Positions 47,819-57,524 are shown, counted from the stretch's first letter. The stretch is DNA of 64,000 nt from Bacillus massiliglaciei (GCF_900098925.1 NZ_LT622358.1:365304-429303), one strand, 5' to 3'. A program made the numbers and translations. The notes: generated by a model from the letters alone, not told the origin.

Positions 47819-50790
47819 AAAGGAAACGAGCAAAAAGTGTAAAATTCGACTTGACGTCTACACCTCCATACGATTCGTTTGAATTTCTCCTCCTTTTCCA
47901 TAAAAAATGAAGCTATTAGCAGAGTTCCAGTTTTCAACCACATTTAATCCCTCATGAATCTCTCTTCTTATTTCTTCCGATGATAAATATTCACACAGAA
48001 AAATGGTTTTGAGTGCTTTCCCCAGTTCAGCAAGTGCTCGATATGTTGGGTGCCCACTATTACGAGTAAACCGTTTGAGAACTGCCTCCGTTTCAGCCGT
48101 ACCTAACCGTAAAGCTGTCGCATACTTAATCATTTGATCATATTGCTGTTCAATTATGCTCCAATTGATTGGTAGAGTTAACACAGGCTGTAAATTTGGA
48201 TATAATTCTTGCATTCCTACATCTGGACGGTATAGTTTTTGTGAATGAATCGCTTTAAATCGGGGCATGAGTTGAAAACCTAGTAAATGACAAAAGGCGA
48301 AGGCCACTTCACTTTGTCCATGTGTATCCACATAGTTCTTTTCAATTTCCATATTTGTACAATGACGAAGTAATCCTTCAATCATAGATGCTACTTCTGA
48401 AGAAGAACAAGATTTGAGTTGGGAATAAATGCATGTAGAATTCTTTTCTACATGCCAATAAATCATAACTCCACGCCCCCTGTATCGAATGTGCCACTCC
48501 GTCAATAAGTTCTGATCCCAAGCTCCAAACTTTTTGCTATCAGATGCACATGCCGTTGTTCCCTCTCCCCATATTTCAGTTACACGAGTAGCCAAAATAG
48601 CATCAGTTACCTTTGATATAGCATTCCGTAAATTTTCTTTATGGATAAACTTACTTACGTCGAACATACAGTAAATCTTTATAACTTTCTCCATGTTCAC
48701 CTGCAGCGATCCGTTTTAAACCAGTATTTGTTCCCAACCCATATAGACAGAGGATGAGTCTTCGTTGAAGTGTTTCCTTATCAAGAATTTCTCTATTTCC
48801 CAACGTTTGAAACATATCTGTCAGGTGGACTCGTAAATCAGCTTCTTTTAAAATATCTAACAGATTCGTCATTGGCCAACGCTTCATGACCTCTGCTTTT
48901 ACAAGATTGAGGTTAACGGGTTCAGCTTGTGCTTGTAAAGATGATACAGAAATCCAACCATTTCCCTTATTTAAAATACGTACTTTAGAATCGTTCTTTA
49001 CGCTTTTATCTAACTTCTCTAAAGCTGTATTCATGTTCGTTTTTAGTTCTTGAATAAGTGTTTGTGCCTCAAGGGGTTTCCGAAGCGCATCGTAATGTTT
49101 TTCTCTATTTTGTTCAAAGTCCTTTGGTAAATCTTCCTCCGGATTCCTATACCGATCGGCCCCTACACCCCATACTTCCTTGCAACGCAACCGATCTCGT
49201 AAGGCCTGAAGAACACAAATTTCATAATTCACTCGGTTCACACGATTTGTTTCTTTATCAATCACGGTATCAATCCAGCCGGGCTTTACAATTCCTTCTA
49301 TTGGTATGTAATCTGTTTCGTTGTATGTATACTGATTGGTGAGCTTATATTGTTTAAGTAATTCGATGGCTTCTATAACAGGACGGTGTACATCATTATT
49401 GGAGCGAAACTCTAGGACATCCAATAAAGCTGGAACCATCCTTCGATAGTGAGTACCATAGGATGATCTCATCACGGTATATACCTTTTGTTTATAGGTT
49501 GGACCAGTATACTTCATTTCTTTAATAATATCTTTTAAAGTATCTTCCCCGACAACATGAAATAAAACATCACGTACAATCCCATCCGGTTGTTCCACTG
49601 CCTTTTCAGCCATACGAAATAAGAGGTTTGTCTTGCCACTTACCTTACGGAAATCGCGTAAAAACTCTTTTTCGACTTTTCGTTCTGCACGAGCTCCAAT
49701 ACGATTAACAATCTGAATAATAAGTTCCACTAAATTATCCGTTATTTCTCTTCCTCTACACCAGAAGAAAGCTGCTAATACCGTGTATCGGATAGAATCG
49801 GGATGCCTGCGTAATTCTCGAATATCTTCAGAGACGGCACGTTGTCTATATGATCGGATCATTTTAGGTGGTATCCCATTAAACAAGTCATAAGGAAGTT
49901 GTATATTCCTTACGGTTCGTAGCTTTGCGATTTCTTGTAATAAACTATCTAATCCGATTCTTCCAGGATCAGATACAAGTTCTCGAAAACTAAGAATGGT
50001 TTCATTCTCTTCTAATAGTTCTGTATGGGAGCAGGTGCGTATAAAGGCATCTAATTGGGTTTTGGAATGTTCTGAAAGCTGCATGAAAATGGTGTGTGAA
50101 ATATGTTCTTCATATTGACGAATAGCTGATTTAATATTTCGTTCTAGTTGGTAATGAGTCGGAGGAATAAGCTGTTGTTGTCTGAGGTGGTGAAGGACAT
50201 GTTCTCGAACCCGGTCCATTTGCATTTCTTGAGGTAAAATGTTCGTTTGTAGCCATAACTTTATTTGTCCCATATCTTCAGATGTACTCTCTCGAAACCC
50301 CATAAATTCCCGGATTTGAGCACGGTGATATTTTATAGAGCGTCCATTCCAATCATATTCTTGAAAGGAATCTGCAGGTACTCCTACTTGCTTTGCAACG
50401 TATTCAATAATATCTTGATTTATTTCCTGCCTTCCTTTTGGAAAACGACCCTGGTATTGAAAAAATTTTAGGGAAACAGCAAATCCAAGTCGTGTACTTC
50501 CATATTTATTTCCAATTAAACGTATCTCTTATGGAATAACTGTAAAATGTTCAATGAGTTCCTCTAACTCCCAAGTTTGCTTCATATTATTGAGCCTCCC
50601 CTTATGGTACTTTCAATAAAATTTTATAGAATTTTGGCATATAAAAAAAGCTAACTTTATCATCTTTAATTATTACTTTGCCCCTGGTTACAGCAACGCT
50701 GGTACTGGGCCTAAAAACCAAGTATTCTTATTTTATAAACAAGGACATAAATGCATTCTTTTTTTCATACTGTATTTTTGAGGTGGAAAA

Positions 50791-51234
50791 ATGACAAGAG
50801 TAGCTTACCGAAATGCAGACGTCGATTTAATGGCAAGGATGATGAGAGCAGAAGCTGAAGGCGAAGGACCACAAGGAATGCTATATGTTGGAAATGTCAT
50901 TGTTAACCGTGTTGTAGCAGATTGTGCTGACTTTAAGGAATTAAGAACAATTAGAGATGTCATTTTTCACGTACAAGGAGGAAATTACTCTTTTGAAGCT
51001 GTTCAAAAAGGTAATGTATTTTATCAAAGAGCAAGAGAATCTGAAAGAAGATTAGCAAGAAAGAATTTGGAATATTGGAGAGATCACCCAGCGAAATATG
51101 CTCTTTGGTACTTTAATCCATATGGTCCGTGTCCTCCAACATGGTATGACCAACCTTTTACTGGTCAATTTAAACAACATTGTTTTTATGAACCAGCGCC
51201 TGGAACATGTGAAAGCGTTTATAGTCCTCGTTGA
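50791..51234 (+). CDS. cwlJ: spore cortex-lytic cell wall hydrolase CwlJ
   Basis: 147 residues, near the 142 of Bacillus subtilis CwlJ. Hydrolase_2/SleB-type domain over almost the full length: DVDLMARMMRAEAEGEGPQGM with the catalytic-type Glu, LYVGNVIVNRV, YQRARESERRLARKN and ALWYFNPYGPCPPTWY. It has no signal peptide, as in CwlJ, which is placed in the spore coat and acts on cortex peptidoglycan during calcium-dipicolinate germination. Here there is no gerQ neighbour, so this is an extra, cargo copy. GAGGTG upstream. Confidence 0.92.
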   Translation: MTRVAYRNADVDLMARMMRAEAEGEGPQGMLYVGNVIVNRVVADCADFKELRTIRDVIFHVQGGNYSFEAVQKGNVFYQRARESERRLARKNLEYWRDHPAKYALWYFNPYGPCPPTWYDQPFTGQFKQHCFYEPAPGTCESVYSPR

Positions 51235-51349
51235 GGAAAAGATTCGAATATTTATAAAAACTAAAATAAACTTTTTAGTAACCGTATTTACCTAAGAAAG
51301 ATTGTAAAATACTAACTTAACTAAAAGGTACATTAATTGAGTAAGCAGC

Positions 51350-51377
51350 AAAAAAGGATCTTCTTACTGGAAGATCC
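51350..51377 (-). terminator. rho-independent terminator overlapping a stop codon
   Basis: GGATCTTC paired with GAAGATCC, then T-run on the minus strand; the stop of the deacetylase gene (51364-51366) lies inside the stem. Confidence 0.8.
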
Positions 51378-52070
51378 TCAGAGGGTTTGTCAAACCGCTG
51401 GGAGGTGCGAACCACTTCGGTTTTATGCCAATGGTTTCTTCAATGAGAGCATTCGTCTTTTCTAACTCTTGTATGGTATCACTTTTAGATCGCTTCTTAA
51501 GATCTGGATGACTATAAGCATGATTTCCAATTTCATGGCCTTCCCGATAGATCATCTTAGCTAGGTCAGGATTCTTTTTAACCCAGCTACCATCGAAAAA
51601 AAATGTCGCCTTGACCTTGGATTCCTTTAGTGTGGTAAGGATCGTTGGAATGTACTCATTACCCCAAGCAACATTTATTAATAACGCCACCATAGGCTTT
51701 TCTGGATTTCCTTTATAAATCGGGATGGGTGCTAGATTTTCTAAATGGACATTTGGAGGTTTTTCCTTATAAACAACTTTGTTTTTGTGAAAATTACCAT
51801 CTGATTTCATTTTTTTATAACTAGATTCAATATCTACATCCAATCCATTGTATCCAGGAATTGCCTTCCACACTCTATCGACTTTTGCATCAATCGGTTC
51901 AATTTTATGTTCCTCTCTATACACTTTAATTTCTTTGTAAAGTTCATCATTTTTCTCCTTTAAGGCTGCTGTACCAGAGCCAATAGTATTAAATGGTCCA
52001 ATAAGATCCGTAATTGTTAAAATGAAAGTACTTAAAAACACTATTAGTATTAGCGAATTTTTTTCCTCAT
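51364..52070 (-). pseudogene. polysaccharide deacetylase (YlxY/PdaB-like), start frameshift and short C-terminus
   Basis: NodB-type deacetylase: VALLINVAWGNEY, KATFFFDGSWVKKNPDLAKMI, GHEIGNHAYSHPDL and KWFAPPSG motifs. The likely ATG at 52070 follows GGAGGAG but is one base out of frame with the body because of a 7-A run at 52058-52064; eight A would give MRKKNSLILIVFLSTFILTI, a good signal sequence. The protein also ends soon after APPSG, at a terminator stem, while relatives continue for about 60 residues. The catalytic Asp after VALLIN is Asn-Val, not the usual FDDG. Probably inactive or misassembled. Confidence 0.7.
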
Positions 52071-52276
52071 AAAACTCCTCCGCAATATAAACTAATAATT
52101 TTAAAATACCCATCAACAATAGACTTATGTAATTAAAAAAAAACAATCATAACACTAATCTTATAGGCTTATTATTCCCATCCCATTAACTACAGCGTAG
52201 GAAAAATCGGCTTTCTTCATGTCGATATTGCTTAGCGTATGTTTCCACGTTTGTTGTTGGGACTCTCAATAAAAAA

Positions 52277-52846
52277 TTATTTTCCTTTAATTAAGGATGT
52301 TATTAAACCCACAGAGGTAATAGCTATACATGAATAAATGAAGGTATCTAATTTTAATAAAGCCAGACATGCCAACACAATAATTCCATCTATCAGTATG
52401 ATTACAAGTGCAATATTTAACGAAAAAGTTTCAGAAATAATTTCAGCTAGTAAGTCAGTTCCTCCAGTGCTTGTCTTATATCGCAGCATTAGACCAACAC
52501 CAACTCCAATTATTGCACCTCCAATTAGTGCGCTTGCAAGTTGGGGAATAAAAAATTGAGAACGAAGAGGAACAAGTAAATCAATAAATAAGGACGAAAC
52601 CAATAAGCCTTGCAAACTACTAAAAAAATACTCTTTTTTATTTATTGAGGAAAATATACAAATAGGGATACTTAACCCCACCATTATAATACCAGTTGGA
52701 AATTTAAAAAAATAATGAAGTAATAGTGCGATCCCAAGGATTCCACCATCTATTAAATGATGAGGAACTAGAAACCCATTCACACCAACTCCTAATAACA
52801 GACTTCCAATAAGAGTAGCTATTAATTTCTGAAAAATAACAATCAC
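52277..52846 (-). CDS. YitT-family membrane protein, lacking the cytosolic domain
   Basis: 189 residues with five or six membrane helices. DUF161/YitT features: LLLGVGVNGFLVPHHLIDGGILGIALLL and GGAIIGVGVGLMLRYKTSTGGTDLLAEIIS (key GG-TD-LA). Full-length YitT proteins (about 280 residues) carry a C-terminal DUF2179 domain, missing here. Function unknown; members of the family occur in sporulation regulons. RBS weak (AAGGTGATT). Confidence 0.85.
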   Translation of the reverse strand: MIVIFQKLIATLIGSLLLGVGVNGFLVPHHLIDGGILGIALLLHYFFKFPTGIIMVGLSIPICIFSSINKKEYFFSSLQGLLVSSLFIDLLVPLRSQFFIPQLASALIGGAIIGVGVGLMLRYKTSTGGTDLLAEIISETFSLNIALVIILIDGIIVLACLALLKLDTFIYSCIAITSVGLITSLIKGK

Positions 52847-52982
52847 CTTGTCTCATTTTTAATCTAATAATATGTCGGGGTTTTAAGGTTAAGAATAAGA
52901 ATGCAGAGGAAAAATTAAATATATTAGGGAATACTTCATTTATTAGGGGATAATCGCCTCCACTTTCCCCCTTTCTTAAAAG

Positions 52983-53027
52983 GCATTAAAGTACCTAAAG
53001 AAAGTAATTCTTTAGGTACTTTAATGC
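52983..53027. terminator. 20-bp-arm perfect hairpin, likely terminator
   Basis: GCATTAAAGTACCTAAAGAA pairs perfectly with its complement across AGTAA. The second subtype 4 IS21 has its target repeat starting on the last base of the stem. Confidence 0.8.
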
Positions 53028-53069
53028 TCCGAAATTGTTTATGGCACTATAGAAATGTAGGCTATGGCA

Positions 53070-53109
53070 TTTAATTTGTGCAGGCCCCGAGGGGCCTGCA
53101 CAAATTAAA
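53070..53109. repeat. 19-bp-arm hairpin, flipped relative to copy 1
   Basis: Same palindrome as 10563-10602 but the two loop bases are GA, the reverse complement of TC. Confidence 0.85.
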
Positions 53110-53185
53110 AAAACCACTTGTCAACATCCTCAAAAACTCATACACTTCCTGTTGGGACAAAGTCGTGCAGGAGGTATTTAAGGAG

Positions 53186-54688
53186 ATGTTGGCAGTGGCC
53201 GAAATTAATTATATCAGACATGAAGTAAACAATAAAGATAATGGATATGCAGAAGTAGCTAAGAAGATGGGGAAAGATCCACGGACAGTTAAGAAGTATG
53301 CAGATATGGAGGATTTCAACGAAAAACCTAAGAAAAGACAAGTAAGGATTTCACCCGTGCTAGGTCCAGTAAAAGCAATATTGGATGAGTGGATCAAGGA
53401 GGACTTTAAGAAGAAAAAGAAATTCCGCCGTACAGCCAAAAGATTGTGGGAACTGCTAAAGGAACATCATGAGTTTAAAGGTTCCGATCGTACTGTCCGT
53501 GAGTATGTATCTTTAAGGAAAAAAGAATTCCAGAACGTGGCAGATGAGGCAGCACTTCCGCTAGAAGCAGTGCCGGGAACCGCGCAGGTGGATTTTGGGG
53601 AAGCTCCGTTTGAATATGGCGGAGAGGAAATTGTATTGCCATACTTGGTCATGTCATTCCCTTTTAGCAACTCATTTTATTTTCAAGCCTTTCCTTCCCA
53701 AAACAAGGAGTGTTTCCTTGAAGGGATGAAACGGATGTTTCACCATATGGGAGGAGTGCCAAAAACAATCCGGTTTGACAACCTTTCCCCTGCCGTGAAA
53801 AAGGTATTGCCAAACGGCAAACGGCACTTAACCGACGAATTCCAGAACTTCGTTCTTCATTATGGTTTTGAGCCTGAATTCTGTAATCCGAATAGCGGTA
53901 ATGAGAAAGGCCATGTCGAAGCGATGGTGAAGTATGTCAGGAATAACTTCCTTCTTCCCGGCCTCCATGTAATAGAGCTCGATGAGCTGAATAAAGAACT
54001 TTGGGGAAAAGCTGAACGTGACAGGGAAAGGAAGCATTACCAAAAGGAATGGATGATATCACAGCTATTTGAGGATGACAGGAAAGCTTTCCTTCTCCTC
54101 CCTCCAAAAGAGTATGAATGTGTCAGATACGAAACTCTGAAGGCCGATAAATATGGTTATATTAAGCTTGATCTCAATCTCTATTCAACTTCGCCAAGAT
54201 ACGCGCTAAGCAAGGTCCTGGCAAGAATCTCATATGACAAAGTGGATATTTTAAATGATGAAAATGAGCTGGTCGTTAGTCATTCCCGGCTGTATGGCCA
54301 GTACAGAAAATCGATGAAATGGCAGCCATACCTGAACTTAATGGCCAAACGCCCTACGGCACTCAAATACACCAGTTTTTATGGCCAGTTGCCGGAAGAA
54401 TGGAAGAATTACTTCGAATCGTGCACGGTTGCCGAAAAGCCGGAGGCGTTAAGGCTCTTATCCGTCATTTTAAAAGATCATGAATTCAGTGCTATCACGA
54501 AGGCATTGGTTATCGCATCCGAACATGGGCATCCCTCCGTGGAGGCTATCAAACAGGTATTCTATCAACTTATCAATGGCCGTGGGATGCGAGACGAGAT
54601 AAAGCCAAAGATGACGCTTCCTGAACTGCCCGAAGTGACGCGGGGCCTAACACATTATGACAAGCTCCACAAAGGGGTGGATGCATAA
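53186..54688 (+). CDS. istA: IS21 transposase IstA (subtype 4, copy 2)
   Basis: About 500 residues, same start logic as copy 1 (ATG 11 nt after GGAGG). DDE motifs AQVDFGEAPFEYGG, IRFDNLSPAV and NEKGHVEAMVKY are intact. Differs from copy 1 at FQNVADE. Confidence 0.93.
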   Translation: MLAVAEINYIRHEVNNKDNGYAEVAKKMGKDPRTVKKYADMEDFNEKPKKRQVRISPVLGPVKAILDEWIKEDFKKKKKFRRTAKRLWELLKEHHEFKGSDRTVREYVSLRKKEFQNVADEAALPLEAVPGTAQVDFGEAPFEYGGEEIVLPYLVMSFPFSNSFYFQAFPSQNKECFLEGMKRMFHHMGGVPKTIRFDNLSPAVKKVLPNGKRHLTDEFQNFVLHYGFEPEFCNPNSGNEKGHVEAMVKYVRNNFLLPGLHVIELDELNKELWGKAERDRERKHYQKEWMISQLFEDDRKAFLLLPPKEYECVRYETLKADKYGYIKLDLNLYSTSPRYALSKVLARISYDKVDILNDENELVVSHSRLYGQYRKSMKWQPYLNLMAKRPTALKYTSFYGQLPEEWKNYFESCTVAEKPEALRLLSVILKDHEFSAITKALVIASEHGHPSVEAIKQVFYQLINGRGMRDEIKPKMTLPELPEVTRGLTHYDKLHKGVDA

Positions 54689-55407
54689 TGAACAGCGAAA
54701 TCCAATCCTATGCCAAACGGCTGAAGCTAAGCTGGATTAAGAGACACTTTCACGAAGTGGACGCATCAACCAACCAGGAGTACTTACTCAAGCTGTTCGA
54801 AGCGGAAATTCAGCAACGTGAAGAGCGCAAGACCAATCTTCTTCTAACTCAGGCAACTTTGCCAAAGGTGAATGGAAAGCCCTTTGACTGGAGCCAAATT
54901 CAAATTCCGGCAGGAATGACAAAGGAGAACCTTCTGAACGGTGAATTCACTGGAATGCAGGAGAATGCGATTTTTTATGGCGGGGTCGGAGTCGGGAAAA
55001 CCTATCTTGCGACACTGATAGGTTTGAATGCCATACATAGATTTGGCAAGTCGGTAAAATTCTATACGGTGGCAGGCTTGGTAAACAGGCTTCTGGAAGC
55101 AAATGAGAAAGGGACCCTGGGAAAACTGTTCAAGCAAATAGAGAAACTGGATCTACTGATTCTTGATGAATTAGGTTATATCCCTTTGCACAAAGAGGGA
55201 GGTGAGCTTTTATTTCAAGTCATTTCAATGTGTTATGAAGCAAGGAGCATCATCATGACAACCAATCTTCAATTTGGCCAATGGAACCATGTCTTTGGCG
55301 ATCCGATCCTTACCGAGGCTGTCATTGACCGGCTGATCCACCATTCTCATTTAGTGGTATTCAATGGTGAAAGTCATCGCTACAAGGAATCTATACTTAA
55401 AAGTTAA
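54688..55407 (+). CDS. istB: IS21 helper ATPase IstB (subtype 4, copy 2)
   Basis: 239 residues; Walker A GGVGVGKTY and Walker B LLILDELGY. Differs from copy 1 by one residue seen (WIKRHF). Confidence 0.95.
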   Translation: MNSEIQSYAKRLKLSWIKRHFHEVDASTNQEYLLKLFEAEIQQREERKTNLLLTQATLPKVNGKPFDWSQIQIPAGMTKENLLNGEFTGMQENAIFYGGVGVGKTYLATLIGLNAIHRFGKSVKFYTVAGLVNRLLEANEKGTLGKLFKQIEKLDLLILDELGYIPLHKEGGELLFQVISMCYEARSIIMTTNLQFGQWNHVFGDPILTEAVIDRLIHHSHLVVFNGESHRYKESILKS

Positions 55408-55476
55408 CGTTGGCAAGTGGTTGCATTTTTATCTGCCGTTTCATTCATTTTTTGCTTGCCAAATACACTCCGAAAT

Positions 55477-55929
55477 CCCATAAGTAAAAAATAATTTAAA
55501 CTTCAGTAAAGTTACTATTACTCCCTTGATCCCATATATCTAAATCCCTTTTTAGTTCACTCCGTTTTTTTATTTATTGTGTAATAAGGTAAGTTTCCTT
55601 GAGCTGACGAAATAATTCGTGCAAAACTAAAATCATTTATGTTTATTTCCTTTATAGGCAAGTTAAATTATTTAAATTAATGAGAATTGCACTCTTATCA
55701 CAAAGACACATATTCTATTCTAAAAATAAATTACTAACGTCTATCTGTGAAGATTACCTATACAGGATCATTTTTCCCAAACAAAATGGGACTTCTCAAT
55801 GAGGTCCCATTTCCTTGTTTATTAAGTATAATAATCTCTTTAATGGAGAGATAAACCGAACTGTTGTTCGTTTTATGAACTAACCGTTTTTATAACCGGT
55901 AACTAAACCATTAGCTCTAAGCTCGTGAA
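55477..55929. other. intergenic region with one terminator-like hairpin
   Basis: No plausible gene. A hairpin at 55784-55812 (AAATGGGAC with GTCCCATTT, then T-rich) may terminate transcription leaving the IS21 copy. Confidence 0.5.
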
Positions 55930-56169
55930 GGGGTAGCGTCCCGAAAATGCGGATTTACAACGTTAAGCTGTTTTCATTGTTAAAAACGAAGGATTTAACA
56001 ACGATAAGACTTTTGAGACAAGTCTTACGAGACACTAGTAAGCTTTATTTTACGTAAAATCGGTTAAGTCCCAATAGATTAGACCATATTGATATAAACC
56101 TCATACCCCTTGATATAACAACGATTGTATTCTTAACGTTGTAAATTGTGAAAATCCTGACGCTACCCC
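55930..56169. mobile_element. miniature Tn3-derived inverted-repeat element
   Basis: 240 bp with two 38-bp Tn3-type inverted repeats (GGGGTAGCGTCCCG... and ...TCCTGACGCTACCCC) and a perfect 5-bp target duplication GTGAA (55925-55929 and 56170-56174), the standard Tn3 length. No coding capacity. The interior has repeated AACAACGAT-type motifs, possibly resolvase-site remnants. It must have been moved by a Tn3 transposase acting in trans; the ends are very like the Tn3 end at 3253-3290. Confidence 0.92.
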
Positions 56170-56290
56170 GTGAAGTGGTGTCAGCTCCAATCTGGACTCC
56201 AAACTCCTATTCTCAATTTTATACTTCAAAATACCTGTTTATAATACATGTTGTATTAGTGATGATTTTAATTTATACAGAGTCATGATG

Positions 56291-56577
56291 CTAAAAAAAG
56301 ATATACGGATAATACGGATAATAAAAATAAGGATAACCATACCAAAATGGGCTCAATAACGTACCAGCCAACAAACCACCTAATAAACCGCCTAGAAATG
56401 GGCTTCCCCACCAATATGGTCTCCAAAAGAAGGGAGATCCAAAAAATGGTCTAAAGGGAAAAGGCCTAAAAAATGGTCTAAAGAAAATGGCCTTATACCC
56501 CAAATCCTTTGGTCTAAATTTTCAACCTGATTATTTTCCCGAGATGGATCGTAATAATATTGCGGTTCTGAATTCAT
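56291..56577 (-). pseudogene. small Phe/Pro/Tyr-rich coat-like protein, probable frameshift
   Basis: Two overlapping minus-strand frames look like one gene: the first gives MNSEPQYYYDPSRENNQVEN...WGIRPF, the second RPFFRPFPFRPFFGSPFF then a Gly-rich hydrophobic stretch (GGLLGGLLAGTLL) and a Tyr-rich tail (YGYPYFYYPYYPY). A single-base shift near 56480-56500 would join them into about 90 residues. The composition resembles small spore coat or spore-surface proteins; no family assigned. Confidence 0.55.
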
Positions 56578-56878
56578 GAAAAGGGATTTTAAATCAGGCT
56601 TAAATCTGTAATTGGTGCTTTGTTAAGGGCTAGAACATCGCATCTTTTTTATAAACGTCGCGACTTTCTTAAAAATATCGCGTCTTTTTTATTAGTATTG
56701 CAACTTTATTTCAAAGCTACAGAAGATTTATTTTAGTAATATTTTGGCTTAATTTTAAAACGAAAGGAATCTCAATAATTGTCTATCCAAAGGAATAATT
56801 GCTATTTAGAATTGAGGATAAAACATTTTATTCGAGGCATTCTATCTTTGTACTAAACCACAAACAGGAGGAAGTAGC

Positions 56879-57097
56879 ATGGCTAATCAAATTGATACTA
56901 ATAAATTAAAACAAGCAGAGGCAGCCTCTTCTATAGTAAAAGATATGATAACTTCAGCGATTGAACAATCTGCTGCTAATACTACTCTTGCTTCAGAAGC
57001 ATTAAAACAAGCATCAAATGAGGTTGCAGGCGGTTTTCTATATTTATTGTGTTTAATTAAGTTCAGTAAAGGGAACGGTGGAAAAAATTTGAGATGA
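56879..57097 (+). CDS. small protein of unknown function
   Basis: 72 residues, AGGAGG 7 nt before the ATG, so likely expressed. The Ala/Ser/Thr-rich amphipathic N-terminal half (LKQAEAASSIVKDMITSAIEQ) precedes a short hydrophobic stretch (GGFLYLLCLI). No family recognised. Its TGA overlaps the ATG of the next small ORF. The neighbours are sporulation-type genes. Confidence 0.55.
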   Translation: MANQIDTNKLKQAEAASSIVKDMITSAIEQSAANTTLASEALKQASNEVAGGFLYLLCLIKFSKGNGGKNLR

Positions 57098-57216
57098 GAC
57101 ATATTACCCAAAAAGATTATACATCGCAAACCTATAATCGTCGCCAAATAGAAGAACTGATGGGGATTTGGAAACGAGGTTACTACAGAAAAAATGGTGC
57201 TATTCACCAAAAGTAA
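57094..57216 (+). CDS. 40-residue basic protein, translationally coupled
   Basis: Starts in an ATGA overlap with the preceding small gene. Sequence MRHITQKDYTSQTYNRRQ...MGIWKRGYYRKNGAIHQK is basic and Tyr-rich. Too short for a family call. It could also be the frameshifted tail of the upstream gene. Confidence 0.4.
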   Translation: MRHITQKDYTSQTYNRRQIEELMGIWKRGYYRKNGAIHQK

Positions 57217-57307
57217 TTTTATAACTATATTCCCAAAAAATTCACCACATAAGAAAATTCTGATTCGGGTAATCTAAAAAGGTCAAAAAATTCAAGGAGG
57301 ATTCATC

Positions 57308-57514
57308 ATGACAGTAATAAATGATGTTAAGACAGCTCTAGCAGGATTAAAAAGTGCACAAGCAAGTTTCGAAACATTTGCTCTTGGTACAGATAATCAA
57401 CAGGCAAAGCAACTTTACCAAGATGCTGCTAAACAAACCCAATCTGTTATTAACAGCCTTGAACCACGCGTTCAACAAATTGAACAAGAAGAACCTCAAT
57501 ACAAACAACAATAA
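57308..57514 (+). CDS. DUF1657 protein
   Basis: 68 residues, the normal length. MTVINDVKTALAGLKSAQASFETFAL then YQDAAKQTQSVINSLEPRVQQIEQEEPQY are the family's two helices. AAGGAGG precedes the ATG. In bacilli DUF1657 genes flank spoVA-type operons that affect spore heat resistance, next to YhcN/YlaJ lipoproteins as here. A terminator follows. Confidence 0.85.
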   Translation: MTVINDVKTALAGLKSAQASFETFALGTDNQQAKQLYQDAAKQTQSVINSLEPRVQQIEQEEPQYKQQ

Positions 57515-57524
57515 TGAGTAAGAT

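Larger units (their letters stand above)
45378..47862 (+). mobile_element. IS21-family element, subtype 3, complete
   Basis: 2485 bp; ends TGTAAACGCTAGAA and ...TTGACGTCTACA, flanked by the 5-bp repeat CCTCC (45373-45377 and 47863-47867). Inserted in the Tn3 transposase gene. Confidence 0.92.
45146..50585 (-). pseudogene. tnpA: Tn3-family transposase TnpA, disrupted three ways
   Basis: A transposase of about 980 residues in pieces, with a good ribosome site (GGGAGG 9 nt before ATG at 50585). Damage: an in-frame TAA at 50529-50531 after FTVIP; a 4-bp AAGT duplication near 48665 that breaks YVRRK/FIHKEN; and IS21 subtype 3 at 45378-47862. Removing the IS and its CCTCC repeat rejoins TNRME+[12 protein letters not shown] and runs to 45146. 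The core motifs survive: [21 protein letters not shown] and [11 protein letters not shown]. The terminal block [16 protein letters not shown] is Tn4430-like. Confidence 0.92.
53036..55467 (+). mobile_element. IS21-family element, subtype 4, copy 2, complete
   Basis: 2432 bp, near-identical to 10529-12960 and in the same orientation. Flanked by the 9-bp direct repeat CTCCGAAAT (53027-53035 and 55468-55476); copy 1 has 7 bp. It lies between genes, next to a hairpin. Confidence 0.95.
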
